Of a DNA stretch of 64,000 bases, positions 1 through 11,829 are shown in pieces. Each line of letters begins with the position of its first letter. Position 1 is the first letter of the stretch. A program made the position numbers and the translations under genes. The DNA is from Avena insularis. Taxonomy: Eukaryota > Streptophyta > Magnoliopsida > Poales > Poaceae. Under the pieces are notes generated by a model. It ran no database searches and was not told the DNA's origin. It worked only from the letters and a program-made list of their open reading frames with translations. The stretch lies in the NCBI GenBank assembly GCA_023614405.1, contig CM042693.1:160038731-160102730 (forward strand), in the 5' to 3' direction.

Positions 1-155
1 TGGCTATGGCGTAGAAGAAAACAACAACACTAGATAGGGATGTTGGTGATCTATGTAATATATTAAACATTTTATGTAATCATATTGTGAATCATATTGT
101 GAGTCAAACATTTTACCCAGATCCACATGCATGCAACATTGGTCATCTTGCTCAA

Positions 156-560
156 TCAAACTGGACGACGACTCCCAGTTCCTAAGCCACGGGAGGTGAA
201 AACCCAAAGAGACAGAACCATCACATGAGCATAGCTCGAGTGAGATCCCTGAAGAATCTGCCAGTCGACCCTGGTGTCCAACGCAACCATATAGCGATGG
301 ACGTGCTCTTCCTCCTCCCTAACACAATTACGTACCACCTCCTTGGTGTCCGGCTCCCTCTGCACCGTTCCTGGACCAGGAGACCTCCACCAAAGAAGCT
401 CCGGGTCGATGATGACACCCGGATTCCTCACCAAGCTACGCGTCCCGGAAGGTAGCACCATCCAGTGCCAGCCTGGCGGAGCCCAGTCTCGGACATGCCC
501 GGCGGAGCCTAGTACTCCATCATTGCCGCCGAGTTGACTAAGAGGATGCGGGATGGGCAT
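156..560 (-). CDS. Unrecognised small ORF, 134 codons
   Basis: The minus strand is open for 134 codons from an ATG, in a GC-richer stretch than its surroundings. The predicted protein has a tryptophan/proline-rich first half, a segment PGVIIDPELLWW, and a charged REEEEHVHRYM segment. I do not recognise a family. No membrane segment or signal peptide is evident. Shorter overlapping frames on the plus strand are also open, so the open frame alone is weak evidence. Three TATAAATA-like copies at 614-690 lie just upstream but face the other way. It could be a transposon-associated gene fragment or chance. Confidence 0.25.
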   Translation of the reverse strand: MPIPHPLSQLGGNDGVLGSAGHVRDWAPPGWHWMVLPSGTRSLVRNPGVIIDPELLWWRSPGPGTVQREPDTKEVVRNCVREEEEHVHRYMVALDTRVDWQILQGSHSSYAHVMVLSLWVFTSRGLGTGSRRPV

Positions 561-613
561 CCTAAAGTAGGGGACAAGGAATGTGTGTATGTGTGGGTGG
601 CCATGACGGTCGC

Positions 614-690
614 CCTATAAATAGAGGGAAAGGGTGGGCAGGCTGGATCGGGCAGCCTATAAATAGAGGGAAAGGCCTATAAATAGAGGG
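614..690 (+). repeat. Three copies of a TATA-like 15-mer
   Basis: CCTATAAATAGAGGG occurs at 614-628, 656-670 and 676-690. A fourth TATAAATAG lies near 960. Each copy would be an acceptable plant TATA box on the plus strand, but no plus-strand gene follows within the next kilobase. Confidence 0.7.
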
Positions 691-862
691 TTCATCTTTA
701 GTCCCGGTTGGAGAAACTAACCGCGACTGAAGGGATTGTGGCAGGCTGGGCCAGGCAGCACTAATGATAGGGGTGAGTGCCGATATTATGTCGTGCGTCT
801 TGTGCCTTGTCCCGGATGGTGTTGCCAACCGGGACTAAAGATGAACCTTTAGTCCCGGTTGG
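690..862. repeat. Nested inverted repeats with TTTAGTCCCGG motif (MITE-like)
   Basis: Positions 690-711 and 825-846 are perfect 22-bp inverted copies around a 113-bp spacer. A second perfect inverted pair uses the 16-mer CTTTAGTCCCGGTTGG: 825-840 against 847-862 with a 6-base loop. The spacer is repeated in degenerate form at 847 to about 930, so the foldback looks locally duplicated. This motif is common in grass foldback elements; the exact family was not determined. Confidence 0.7.
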
Positions 863-1012
863 AGACACCAACTGGGACAAAACATGAGTGAGCACTAATA
901 ATAGGGGTGAGTGTCGACATTATGTCATGAGTGTCGACACTATTCCGAGCTACTTGTACTATAAATAGGCATCCTTGTGAGTCCAGTCCTCCAGCCAGTT
1001 TGAGGCATCTCC

Positions 1013-1303
1013 AAGATGGTCTTCAAGAGCAGGGACACCACTATGTCCAGTTTGAGGGAGATTCCGGAGGAGACTAGTCCTCCGGCATCTCCAACAAACT
1101 GGTCATAGAGGCACTCCCTAATATGTGAAATTAGGTTAGCTCCCAGGCGTATTGATCTAGTTAGAGAAGTTACAAGATGCAAGATGGTCTTCGAGAGCAG
1201 GGACACCACTACGGCCAGTTTCAGGGAGATGCCGTCGGCGCCCAGTCCTCCGAAATCTCCAAGAAACTAGTCATAGGCACTCCCTAATATGTGAAATTAG
1301 TTA
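1013..1303 (+). repeat. ~165 bp tandem repeat, left part
   Basis: Unit 1 runs 1013-1180 and unit 2 begins at 1181 with the same opening AAGATGGTCTTC, sharing the GCAGGGACACCACTA and CACTCCCTAATATGTG blocks. Unit 2 is cut at 1303 by element A and resumes at 11835, giving a 165 bp unit once element A and one target duplication are removed. A third, diverged unit starts at 11877. No coding potential is seen. Confidence 0.8.
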
Positions 1304-4300
1304 TGTAGAGGTCCCAACCTTTAATAAGGTAGATATCCCTGTGTTTACAATGCTAGTCCCTAGATCAATAGCTAGCATCCATAGTTAAGATGTAATATCA
1401 AGAAACAAGGGTCATAATACAACTTTATAACCAGGAATAAAATAATTCATTACATCTTACATAGCTCATTTGTCTATCTCATTACAATGCAGCAGAAATA
1501 ACTATAGCATGGAGTCCTTCATCTTCAAAATGCCACAGGCAATCATGTTGGTTGTAGAGTTGTAATCCTAATCAACACACTTCACTAACATCAAACAAAC
1601 CTGCAACATAATAAGTTACAGCCACAAGGGTCAATACATTTGAATTGTATTGGAAAGTGATATTATGGTAGTATAGTGGAGTCTATCATCTATATGCATT
1701 TGGCTAAGTGGAGCTTAGGCTTGCTTTGCTCAAAATAGATTTTCCTTATCTTTTGAAAACACTAAGTTTTTATATGTCAAAAATCACCCAAGGCATCTCC
1801 CAATAGAAATTGGTGATCCTCCAACCCTTGTTCAACCACAAATTTTTAACTTAGAAATTGCGATGAGGAGATTCTTGATAGCTTCCATGTCTTGATGCTC
1901 AAATTGTCCTTTACTAGGGACATGGCTAAGTACTTAGTTTTACACTCTACAGAGGTGGTGCACTTTCCCCACAAGACTTGGTTTCACCAAGACAAGATCT
2001 TTCAGAAGCGTTCCCTTAGACCAGAATGGACGCGCTCCAACCTATCAATCCCCTACCACCAACTATCCATTTGGCTAAGTTATTGCAACCTATATGATCC
2101 AGGCAGAGCCCATAATGCCAAGTGGTTGCACTTGAAGCTTTTCAACATTTGACATCTCAAATCTCTTTGTTTCTGGGTGGCCATCCACAAGTGAGATACA
2201 CAAGGTAAACCATAGAAATGGGCCTTGTGTAACCACTAAACACAAACCATTCCTTCCATTCCACCTAGGTGTTTCATTCACTTAGTTGTTTTATTAAACA
2301 AAACACAAGTCCTTGACTTAGAAATATTCCATAGTATGAATATATTCCACCCTTATTTTCTACTAGCTAAGCTAAGTTGATAGTAGTAGGAATCTTAACT
2401 TAGGAAATTTCTACTAAGGTTTCATCTACTAGGATTTCCCATGGAATAGTTTATACTTAGCAAAAATTCCATGCAAGTCTTACTTAGAAATATCACTAAT
2501 GCATAGTGAAAATAATGGGACAAAGTATGAAGCATCACTTGCCTTTTTGGTAGAGAATATAAGTTCACTCCTTGATCTTGCAATATTCACACTCTTCAAA
2601 TCACTACAATTCGATCAAGCAATCAAGAATTCAATCTACCATTCAAGCAAACATCACATAAAATAATAGAAACAAAGCCTTTAGCAAAGCAATAATCTTA
2701 TGTGGTTGAAAATGCCTTTAGCAAAGCAATAATCTTTATAAGGTTCACCAAATACATTTTTAAATCATAAAACTTTGTGTTTAGGGTCAGAGAGTTTAAA
2801 TCAAAACATTTCCCAAAGGGTTTTCTCCAAAAACTATTTTTAACATATAAACAACATTTTTATTTGACTAGAAATGCTTTAATTCAAAGATTTATTCTTT
2901 TGCTTCACAAAATATGTTTTTGAATCCACAAGTTGGTTTCTATGGACAGTAGGTTCAAAACAATCCATTTGCCAAAGATTTTATCACAAAAATAATTTTA
3001 GAAAGACTTTATATTCAAAATATGCCTACACAAGTTTCAGCAAAAACAACCATTTTACCAGAAGCAATTCACTAAACAAAGTGCATGGTTGGAAAGTACT
3101 TGTCTTGCTGATTCCATTGATATAAAATTTGCAAAATTTGGACATGTGGTTTGAAAGTTATGAAATTTACAAATTTACATATCTAATAGAGTCTATTCCT
3201 TTTTAAAACAATACACAGGCCACGCGTCGTGTTGCTATTGGTCCGTACCGTTTCGGTTGGATTGCGCTACGAGGTGCGTTGGATCTAAGTGAGACTGAAC
3301 GGTGCAGATAAACTCATACCCCTTTGTTTAAATGACTCTATCTATGCCACAGGATCAAGATCCAACGGTTGCTGCGTGTTTGACCTAGAATGAGCGGCGC
3401 TGGCGGCGGCTATGCGGCGGCGGCGAGGTTGCCGGCGATGCAGGATGCGAGAAAGAGAGAGAGAGGGCTCACCGAGTTTGCAGCATACTGCTGATGCTCA
3501 ACGTGGTCTTTGTCGGCCAAAGGCGACGCAGGGTTCTGAAATTGCTCTTGAGTTCACCGGCGTCGGGCTCGTACTGGTCTTGACGGAGGCGAAGACTGAG
3601 AGCGCGCTAAGACGAGTGGAGGACAAGGTTAGATGCGATAGGTCGTGGCGCGCACAACAGCATCAAAAAGAAGGGAAAGGGAGGTCAGGGCTCACCGTGT
3701 GGGGTCGCTGAGTCAAAGCGGTGATGGCGGAGTTGATTGAAGTCGTTGGCGAAGGCCGAGGCTACACGAGTGCGCTGAGGGTGCAGAGAGAAGCGCCAGG
3801 GGATGGGGACCAGGCAGGTGGAGTTCAGGGGCAGCGGTGAGGTCTGGTGTCGTCGGAATTTGTTGTTTGAGCTCGTCGGAGCAGTGGGAGCGCGTGGAGG
3901 AATTCGTCCAGCCTAAGGGCTCCTGGAAGGCGTCGACTGAGGGGAAAGAGGGAGAAGAGGGAGGCGCTAAATTGGGCATGGTCGCGAGCATTAATCGTCG
4001 ATCCATCACCGTGAATTTACTCCGAGAAGCTAACGGCAGAAACGGCCGAGAGGGCGTGGTCTTCGCGCACGGGTGAGCACGAAGGAGAGCTAGCGGTGGG
4101 GTCGCTTCGTCAGTGAAGGAGCGAGAGGGAGAGTGGGTCCAGGCAGTCAGCGACTGAGGGAGGAGGTTTCTGAGTGGAAAACGTTTCGGGGGAGGGAAAT
4201 AAATGGGCTGCGCTGCTGGGCTGGGTTGGGCCTACTGGGCTAGTTGACTTTGTTTCATTTTTTTGTACTGATTGTTTTTCCCTTTTCTTTTTCTATTTAT

Positions 4301-5557
4301 CTGTTTTGATTTTTTTCAAACAAACCAAGCACTATTTGAATTCAAACTTCCACCAATCTTTGAGTATTTTCAAATACTGTTTATTAATATATTCTGAAGT
4401 CAAATTTAGAATAATTCTTTTATTCTTTTTAGGGTCTTTTATTTATTTTATAAATGGACATTTGCCTTTATTTCAAATAATTTTTAATGTGTTTTAAAAC
4501 TTTATTTGAATTCCATATTTTTACCAAACCTATTCAGTAGGTTTTATTTATTATTAGGGTGTCAAATAATTCACCTTGAATTGTTTGGAAAAAAATTTAA
4601 TATGATTTATTAATCATTTAAATTGGCATTTGTTTTTATTCCAATGAAACCAATTATGGTTTTAATTCCATAATTTTTATTTAGGTGATTTCCTTGATTC
4701 CATTTAAGTTATTTAAATAACTTTTATTCCACTTGGGTGAATTCCAAATTCTATTTTCCCATGATTTAATTAATCATTCTTATTAGGGATTTGTCTTTAT
4801 TCAAATAGAAATAGAATTTGGTTAATGCCATTTTATTTTATTTGGAAAACTCTTTATCCTTTTATTTTATTTGGATTTGGATTATATTCATTCCATTTTC
4901 TTATGGATTAGGCCAAGATTTAATTTGGTCTTTAAGTATTCCTCATTTAGTATTTCTTTCTTTATCTTATAAAATCCATATCTTTTTATTTAAAGATCCA
5001 AACTTGGTGTTTCCAATTTGTATAAACTTATTTAATATTTGTTGATCCTTTTAAATGTCTTTAGGATTATTTGCTCACCATTTGGTGTGGATTTTTAGAT
5101 AGGTGCTTTATTAGATTTTGGAAATTCTATTTCCTTATATTATTAAATTCTTAAGATTTTGTCTATGGCTCCAAATTAGGTGAAACCAATTTATATGGTT
5201 TTATAATATTTCTATTTGTCATTCTTGATCATTTATAAATGTTTGTTGACCAAATTTTTTATATGGATCAAATCCATAGGCTTAGAGATATCTTTTGAAA
5301 TGATTTTCTACCATTAGAGTTTTAGGGTTTTGGTTTATTTTCCAAGTGTTTAAATTTCAAGATGCATTTATGAAGAATGCATTTCACTTGATTTGAATTT
5401 AGTTGGATTCAAACTTTATTCAAAGTTTTCTCAAGATGGGATTTTAAGTTTCCATTTAGAAATAAAAAGTTTCTTTTCACCCTAAATTTCAACAATTGTT
5501 TATTTGTTTATTTATTTTTTTCACATTACAAAATTTGGAAAATTTTGGGATGTGACA
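1304..5557 (-). repeat. Element A 3' LTR (4254 bp)
   Basis: The left LTR matches 7420-11829 along its length. It is AT-rich except for a GC-rich block of about 1 kb (3220-4250). It lacks about 150 bp present in the other LTR (around 8796-8950) and carries in that place a 23-bp copy (2677-2699) of sequence found at 2714-2736. The shared LTR module lies at 1906-1980. Short AT-rich open frames here are not conserved as genes. Confidence 0.93.
3694..3697 (-). promoter_or_regulatory. Candidate 5' splice donor in family-A LTR
   Basis: On the minus strand the GC-rich leader ends CACACG and is followed by GTGAGCCC. The same donor is present in the other element A LTR near 9964 and, as CTG/GTGAGCC, in the solo LTR at 55664. 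A matching acceptor ATGTTGCAG/G lies downstream (at 1601-1602, 7717-7718 and 57804-57805). Confidence 0.45.
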
Positions 5558-5592
5558 GGATACCACCCTTAAAATGAATCTCGTCCCGAGAT
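5558..5592 (-). other. Element A polypurine tract and adjacent palindrome
   Basis: On the minus strand AAGGGTGGTATCC directly precedes the LTR start TGTCACATCCC. Next to it, 5578-5592 reads ATCTCGTCCCGAGAT, a 6-bp-arm palindrome. The palindrome recurs exactly at the same place in element 2 (48418-48432), and with a decayed arm in element 4 (23157-23171). Confidence 0.8.
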
Positions 5593-5665
5593 TTGGGAAA
5601 GATAGGGTTACAAGTTGGCTTCAAGGTAACTAGGGTACTACCACCCTTAAAAATTTTCCACTAGA

Positions 5666-6774
5666 TTACTTCTTGGCTTGCTTGGGATCTTGTTGAAACC
5701 TCTCTGGGCAAACATCTGCATAGTGTCCTTTGTTTCCACACTTGAAACATGTGACAAGGCTGAGATCCTTCATGGGCTTGTTTATCTTGTGCTTCATCTT
5801 TTCTGGACAATTGCTTGCATAATGTCCTTGATCACCACAATTGTAACATGTGACAAGATTGAGTTCTTCACGTATCTTCTATGGACAAGTTGACACATAA
5901 TGGCCTAGCTCTTTGCAGTTGTTGCACCACACTTGGCTAATTTCCTTATACTTTTTCTTCTTCTCTGGACATTCATTGGCATAGTGTCCCATCTCTTTGC
6001 AATGGCAACACTGCACTTGACTTTTGTCCTTCTTCTTCTTGGGTTTCTCCAAAGCTAGGAGTGCTTCTAGTTCATGCTCTTCATATCTTATCTCAAAGGT
6101 GGGAAAGTTTCCTGGTCTCCTTAATCTTTTCCTTGGGTAATGCATATGTCTCCTCTTTGGTCCATCAAATTGAGTCATATTGCATGGAGGTGCAAGCTGA
6201 GATTTTCCTTTGTCATCATCCTTGTTGGTAGAAGTTGTTCCCTCATGGGGGTTTACAATCTGTTGATGCACTCCACCTTGTTTCCTTTTTTGAACTATGG
6301 AATAGATGGGGCATTATATAGGGACATGATTATTTCCTTCACATAGGAAGCAAGTAGCTTGAGATGTGGGGCATTGATTAGTTAGATGTTTCTCTTCACA
6401 ATTTGGGCATTGATCTTCATGCTCTTTGGTAGTGTGATCCTTGTCTCCACAAACATTGCAAGCTTGGGTTCCTTCTAGAATATCATCCTTGACATCCTTG
6501 TTGTCACAAATTCTTTGGGAAGGATTGTCTCCCATGTTGATCATTTGATTTGTCACCTTTTGCATCAATTGAGTTGAGTTTCCAAGAACTTTTGCATGGT
6601 TGGGTCTAACTCATTGTTGTTGGCTAAAAACTGAGTTGTCACTTGGTTCAACTGGGTTTGGGTTACTATGAGTTCTCTCATGTTGATCTCTTGGTTGTTG
6701 TTGTCATCATCCTTGATGTTGGAGTTTCTTGGAGTAGTCATCTGTTTGGGTTGGATTGGGATTAGAATAGGCAA
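5666..6774 (-). pseudogene. gag: gag-like protein with seven CCHC zinc knuckles
   Basis: This is a retroelement nucleocapsid-like gene. Translation runs from an ATG at 6774. A +1-type frameshift near 6566 moves reading to the frame that starts at 6568 and continues to TAA at 5666, interrupted by in-frame stops near 6312 and at 5879. It has a glutamine-rich N-terminus and then seven cysteine-histidine knuckles. The first is atypical, CNVCGDKDHTTKEHEDQC. The second is CPNCEEKHLTNQC. The third begins CFLCEGNNH and contains the first stop. Four regular ones follow: CCHCKEMGHYANEC, CNNCKELGHYVSTC, CYNCGDQGHYASNC and CFKCGNKGHYADVC. Typical gag proteins have one or two. Knuckles bind nucleic acid, so an RNA-packaging role is inferred. 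No protease or polymerase follows. Confidence 0.8.
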
Positions 6775-7399
6775 AAGATTTCTAGGAATTAATTCTAATC
6801 CCTCACATCACAATTCACACAAGCAATGTGCAAGCAATCACAAACAAACATTCCACTCAAACAACAAGTTTCAAGCACATTTTTAGGCAATAAAATATTT
6901 TTGCTACACCACATAAGTTGGTGTGTTTGATTTAAACTAAATATGGTGGTCCAAGTACATGGTTCACTTGAGATCATTCCTTCCTTCTTAGTTGCTTCTT
7001 CATGAACAAGATCCTTGTATCCTTGGAGAATTTCTTGAATCTTGGTCACAAAACTTCAAAGGTGATGATGGTTCCTTCTAAGTTGTGTTCCTTTAGTCTT
7101 CAATTCTTGAGTAACATTTCTTGTCTCACTTGTAGTCCTTAGTGGTATCCAAGTTGAAGTCCTTGTTGAGAATAAGGTTGAAATCACTTGAGTTGGTGAA
7201 GTCCTTTGTTCATGTTGAAGTCTTTGCTCATGGTGGAGGCTTTATCCATCAAGTTTTGAGAAGGAAGAGATGTAGAGTCAAAACCAAAATGTTTGAGGAA
7301 AGATTTTACAAGATTGTTTGTAAATAAGTTTTGAACAAATACAACTCCTATTTTTCTAAGGGTTTTGTCCAATCCTAGGGTTACAAATCCTATAGGCAA
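6775..7399 (-). other. Element A leader between primer site and gag
   Basis: There are about 600 bases between the primer binding site and the gag-like ORF. Only short open frames are present and none has recognisable domains. It is probably the untranslated leader and packaging region of the element. Confidence 0.5.
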
Positions 7400-7417
7400 C
7401 ACAGTGCTCTGATACCA
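7400..7417 (-). other. Element A primer binding site (tRNA-iMet)
   Basis: The minus strand reads TGGTATCAGAGCACTGTG, two bases after the right LTR ends. TGGTATCAGAGC is the complement of the 3' end of initiator methionine tRNA. This fixes the right LTR as the 5' LTR. Confidence 0.92.
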
Positions 7418-7419
7418 TC

Positions 7420-10400
7420 TGTACAGGTCCCAACCTTTAATAAGGTAGAGATCCCTGTATTTACAATGCTAGTCCCTAGATCAATAGCTAGCATCCATAG
7501 TTAAGATGTAATATCAAGAAACAAGGGTCATAATACAACTTTATAACCAGGAATAAAATAATTCATTACATCTTACATAGCTCATTTGTCTATCTCATTA
7601 CAATGCAGCAGAAATAACTATAGCATGGAGTCCTTCATCTTCAAAATGCCACAGGCAATCATGTTGGTTGTAGAGTTGTAATCCTAATCAACACACTTCA
7701 CTAACATCAAACAAACCTGCAACATAATAAGTTACAGCCACAAGGGTCAATACATTTAAATTGTATTGGCAAGTGATACTATGGTAGTATAGTGGAGTCT
7801 ATCATCTATATGCATTTGGCTAAGTGGAGCTTACGCTTGCTTTGCTCAAAATAGATTTTCCTTATCTTTTGAAAACACTAAGTTTTTGTTTGTCAAAAAT
7901 CACCCTAGGCATCTCCCAATAGAAATTGGTGATCCTTCAACCCTTGTTCAACCACAAGTTTTTAACTTAGAAATTGGGATGAGGAGATTCTTGATAGCTT
8001 CCATGTCTTGATGCTCAAATTGTCCTTTACCAAGGACATGGCTAAGTACTTAGATTTTACACTCTGCAGAGGTGGTGCACTTTCCCCACAAGACTTGGTT
8101 TCACCAAGACAAGATCTTTCAGAAGCCTTCCCTTAGACCAGAATGGACGCACTCCAACCTATCAATCCCCTACCACCAACCGTCCATTTGGCTAAGTTAT
8201 TGCAACCTATATGATCCAGGCAGAGCCCATAATGCCAAGTGGGTGCACTTGAAGCTTCTCAACATTTGACATCTCAAATCTCTTTGTTCCTGGGTGGCCA
8301 TCCACAAGTGAGATACACAAGGTAAACCATAGAAATGGGCCTTGTGTAACCACTCAACACAAACCATTCCTTCCATTCCACCTAGGTGTTTCATTCACTT
8401 AGTTGTTTTATTAAACAAAACATAAGTCCATGACTTAGAAATATTCCATAGTATGAATATATTCCACCCTTGTTTTCTACTAGCTAAGCTAAGCATGATA
8501 GTAGTAGGAATCTTAACTTAGGAAATTTCTACTAAGGTTTCATCTACTAGGATTTCCCATGGCATAGTTTATACTTAGCAAAAATTCCATGCAAGTCTTA
8601 CTTAGAAATATCACTAATGCATAGTGAAAATAATGGGACAAAGTATGAAGCATCACTTGCCTTTTGGTAGAGAATATAAGTTCACTCCTTGATCTTGCAA
8701 TATTCACTCTTCAAATCACTACAATTCAATCAAGCAAGCAAGAATTCAATCTACCATTCAAGCAAACATCACATAAAATAATAGAAACAAAGCAATGCAT
8801 GCAAGCATGCCAAAGATTGTTTTATTTGGAAAAGTGGTTTGTAATAGGTTATAAACATTCTAAAAACACCTATTGGTCATTTTATAAAAGTGGAAAAACC
8901 ATTTGCAAAAGATTTTACCTATAAACCATTTTTAAACCAAATCAATATTTTATGTGGTTGAAAATGCCTTTAGCAAAGCAATAATCTTTATAAGGTTCAC
9001 CAAATACATTTTTAAATCATAAAACTTTGTGTTTAGGGTCAGAGAGTTTAAATCAAAACATTTCCCAAAGGGTTTTCTCCAAAAAGTATTTTTAACATAT
9101 TAACAACATTTTTATTTGACTAGAAATGCTTTAATTCAAAGATTTATTCTCTTGCTTCACAAAATATGTTTTTGAATCCACAAGTTGGTTTCTATGGTCA
9201 GTAGGTTCAAAACAATCCATTTTCCAAAGATTTTATCACAAAAATAATTTTAGAAAGAATTTTATATTCAAAATATGCCTACACAAGTTTCTGCAAAAAC
9301 AACCATTTTACCAGACACAATTCACTAAAAAAAAGTGCATGGTTGAAAAGTACTTGTCTTGATGATTCCATTGATATAAAATTTGCAAAATTTGGACGTG
9401 TGGTTTGAAAGTTATGAAATTTACAAATTTACATATCTAATAGAGTCTATTCTGTTTTTAAAACAATACACAGGCCACGCGTCGTGTTGCTATTGGTCTG
9501 TACCGTTATAGTTGGATTGAGCTACGAGGTGCGTTGGATCTAAGTGAGACTGAACGGTGCAGATAAGATCGTACCCCTTCGTTTAAATGACTCTATCTAC
9601 GCCACAGGATCAAGATCCAACGGTTGCTGCGCGTTTGACCTAGAATGAGCGGCGCTGGCGGCGGCTGTGCGGCAGCGGTGCTCTAGCGGCGAGGTTGCCG
9701 ACGATGCAGGATGCGAGAAAGAGAGAGAGGGCTCACCGAGTTTGCAACATGTTGTTGATGCTCAACGTGGTCTTTGTCGGCCAAGGGGCGCACGGGTTCC
9801 TGGGGAATTGCTCACCGGAGTTCTGCCTGGCGTCGGGCTCGTACTGGTCTTGATGGAGGCGAAGATTGAGAGCGCTCTAAGATGAGTGGAGGACAAGGTT
9901 AGATGCGCAAGGTCGTGGCACGCACAGGAGCATCAAAAAGAAGGGAAAGGGAGGTCAGGGCTCACCGTGTGGGGTCGCCGGAGTCAAGGCAGACGGTGGC
10001 GGAGTTCAGTTGAAGTCGTTGCCGAGCGTCTGAGGCGCGCGCGAGTGTGCTGAGGGTGCAGAGAGAAGCGCCAGTGGATGGGGAGCAGGCAGGTGGAGTC
10101 CAGGGGCAGCGGTGAGGTCTGGTGTCGCTGGAATTTGTCGTTTGAGCTCGTCGGAGCAGTGGGAGCGCGTGGAGGAATTCGTCCAGCCTAGGGGCTCCTG
10201 GAAGGCGTCGACTGAGGGGAAAGAGCGAGAAGAGGGAGGAGCTAAATCGGGCATGGTCGCGAGCATTAATCGTCGAGCCATCACCGTGAATTTACTCCGA
10301 GAAGCTAACGGCAGAAATGGCCGGGAGGGCGTGGTCTTCGCGCGCGGGTGAGAACGAAGGAGAGCTGGCGGTGGGGTCGCTTCGTCAGTGAAGGAGAGAG

Positions 10401-11829
10401 AGGGAGAGTGGGTCCAGGCAGTCAGCGACTGAGGGGGAGGTTTCTGAGTGGAAAACATTTCGGGGGAGGGAAAGAAATGGGCTGCGCTGTTGGGCTGGAG
10501 TGGGCCTGTTGGGCTAGTTGGCTTTGTTTCATTTTTTTTGTATTGATTGTTTTTCCCTTTTTTTTTCTATTTATCTGTTTTGATTTTTATTCAAACAAGC
10601 CAAGCACTATTTGAATTTAAACTTCCACCAATCTTTGAGTATTTTCAAATACTGTTTATTAATATATTCTGAAGTCAAATTTAGAATAATTTTTTTATTC
10701 TTTTTAGGGTCTTTTATTTATTTTATAAATGGACATTTTCCTTTATTTCAAATAAGTTTGAATGTGTTTTAAAACTTTATTTGAATTCCATATTTTTACC
10801 AAACCTATTCAGTAGGTTTTATTTATTATTAGGGTGTCAAATAATTCACCTTGAATTATTTGGAAATTTTTTTAATATGATTTATTAATCATTTAAATTG
10901 GCATTTGTTTTTATTCCAATGAAACCAATTATGGTTTTAATTCCATAATTTTTATTTAGGTGATTTCCTTGATTCCATTTAAGTTATTTAAATAACTTTT
11001 ATTCCACTTGGGTGAATTCCAAATTCTATTTTCCCATGATTTAATTAATCATTCTTATTAGGGATTTGTCTTTATTCAAATAGAAATAGAATTTGGTTAA
11101 TGCCATTTTATTTTATTTGGAAAACTCTTTATCCTTTTATTTTATTTGGATTTGGATTATATTCATTCCATTTGCTTATGGATTAGGCCAAGATTTAATT
11201 TGGTCTCTAAGTATTCCTCATTTAATATTTCTTTCTTTATCTTATAAAATCCATATCTTTTTATTTAAAGATCCAAACTTGGTGTTTCCAATTTGTATAA
11301 ACTTATTTAATATTTGTTGATCCTTTTAAATGTCTTTAGGATTATTTGCTCACCATTTGGTGTGGATTTTTAGATAGGTGCTTTATTAGCTTTGGAAATT
11401 CTATTTCCTTATCTTATTAAATTCTTAAGATTTTGTCTATGGCTCCAAATTAGGTGAAACCAATTTATATGGTTTTATAATATTTCTATATGTCATTCTT
11501 GATCATTTATAAATGTTTGTTGACCAATTTTTTTCTATGGATCAAATCCATAGGCTTAGAGATATCTTTTGAAATGATTTTCTACCATTAGAGTTTTAGG
11601 GTTTTGGTTTATTTCCAAGTGTTTAAATTTCAAGATGCATTTATGAAGGATGCATTTCACTTGATTTGAATTTAGTTGGATTCAAACTTTATTCAAAGTT
11701 TGCTCCAGATGGGATTTTAAGTTTCCATTTAGAAATAAAAAGTTTATTTTCACCCTAAATTTCAACAATTGTTTATTTGTTTATTTATTTTTTCACATTA
11801 CAAAATTTGGAAAATTTTGGGATGTGACA
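7420..11829 (-). repeat. Element A 5' LTR (4410 bp)
   Basis: The right LTR is longer than the left because it keeps the ~150 bp stretch near 8796-8950. It has a GC-rich block at about 9460-10520, the shared LTR module at 8022-8090, a candidate donor near 9964 and a candidate acceptor at 7717-7718. It ends at the duplicated AGTTA. Confidence 0.93.

Larger units (their letters stand above)
1304..11829 (-). mobile_element. Element A: LTR retrotransposon with giant LTRs, gag-only
   Basis: This is a complete 10.5 kb element bounded by a perfect 5-bp duplication AGTTA (1299-1303 and 11830-11834). LTRs are 4254 and 4410 bp, begin TGTCACATCCC and end ...CTGTACA (minus strand). The primer site next to the right LTR matches tRNA-iMet and the polypurine tract is next to the left LTR, which fixes minus orientation. 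The internal domain is only 1.86 kb and holds a degenerate gag-like zinc-knuckle gene. No protease, reverse transcriptase or integrase is present, so it is non-autonomous. The polypurine region resembles that of the chromovirus at 35604-62429, which suggests a chromovirus-related parasite; that is inference. Confidence 0.93.

Noticed and set aside
614..690. Promoter of a host gene from three TATA-like copies
   Set aside because: No plus-strand reading frame or exon follows before element A, and the copies are parts of a short repeat.
4174..5045. Hydrophobic ORFs that look like membrane proteins (4174-4497, 4818-5045)
   Set aside because: They come from T-rich LTR sequence. The first is not kept at the matching place in the other LTR; the second is kept at 11093-11320 only because the two LTRs are nearly identical.
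7400..7417. tRNA-like sequence at primer sites
   Set aside because: Only the 12-18 bases complementary to a tRNA 3' end are present; no cloverleaf can be formed. The same holds at 13638, 24833, 37304 and 58691.
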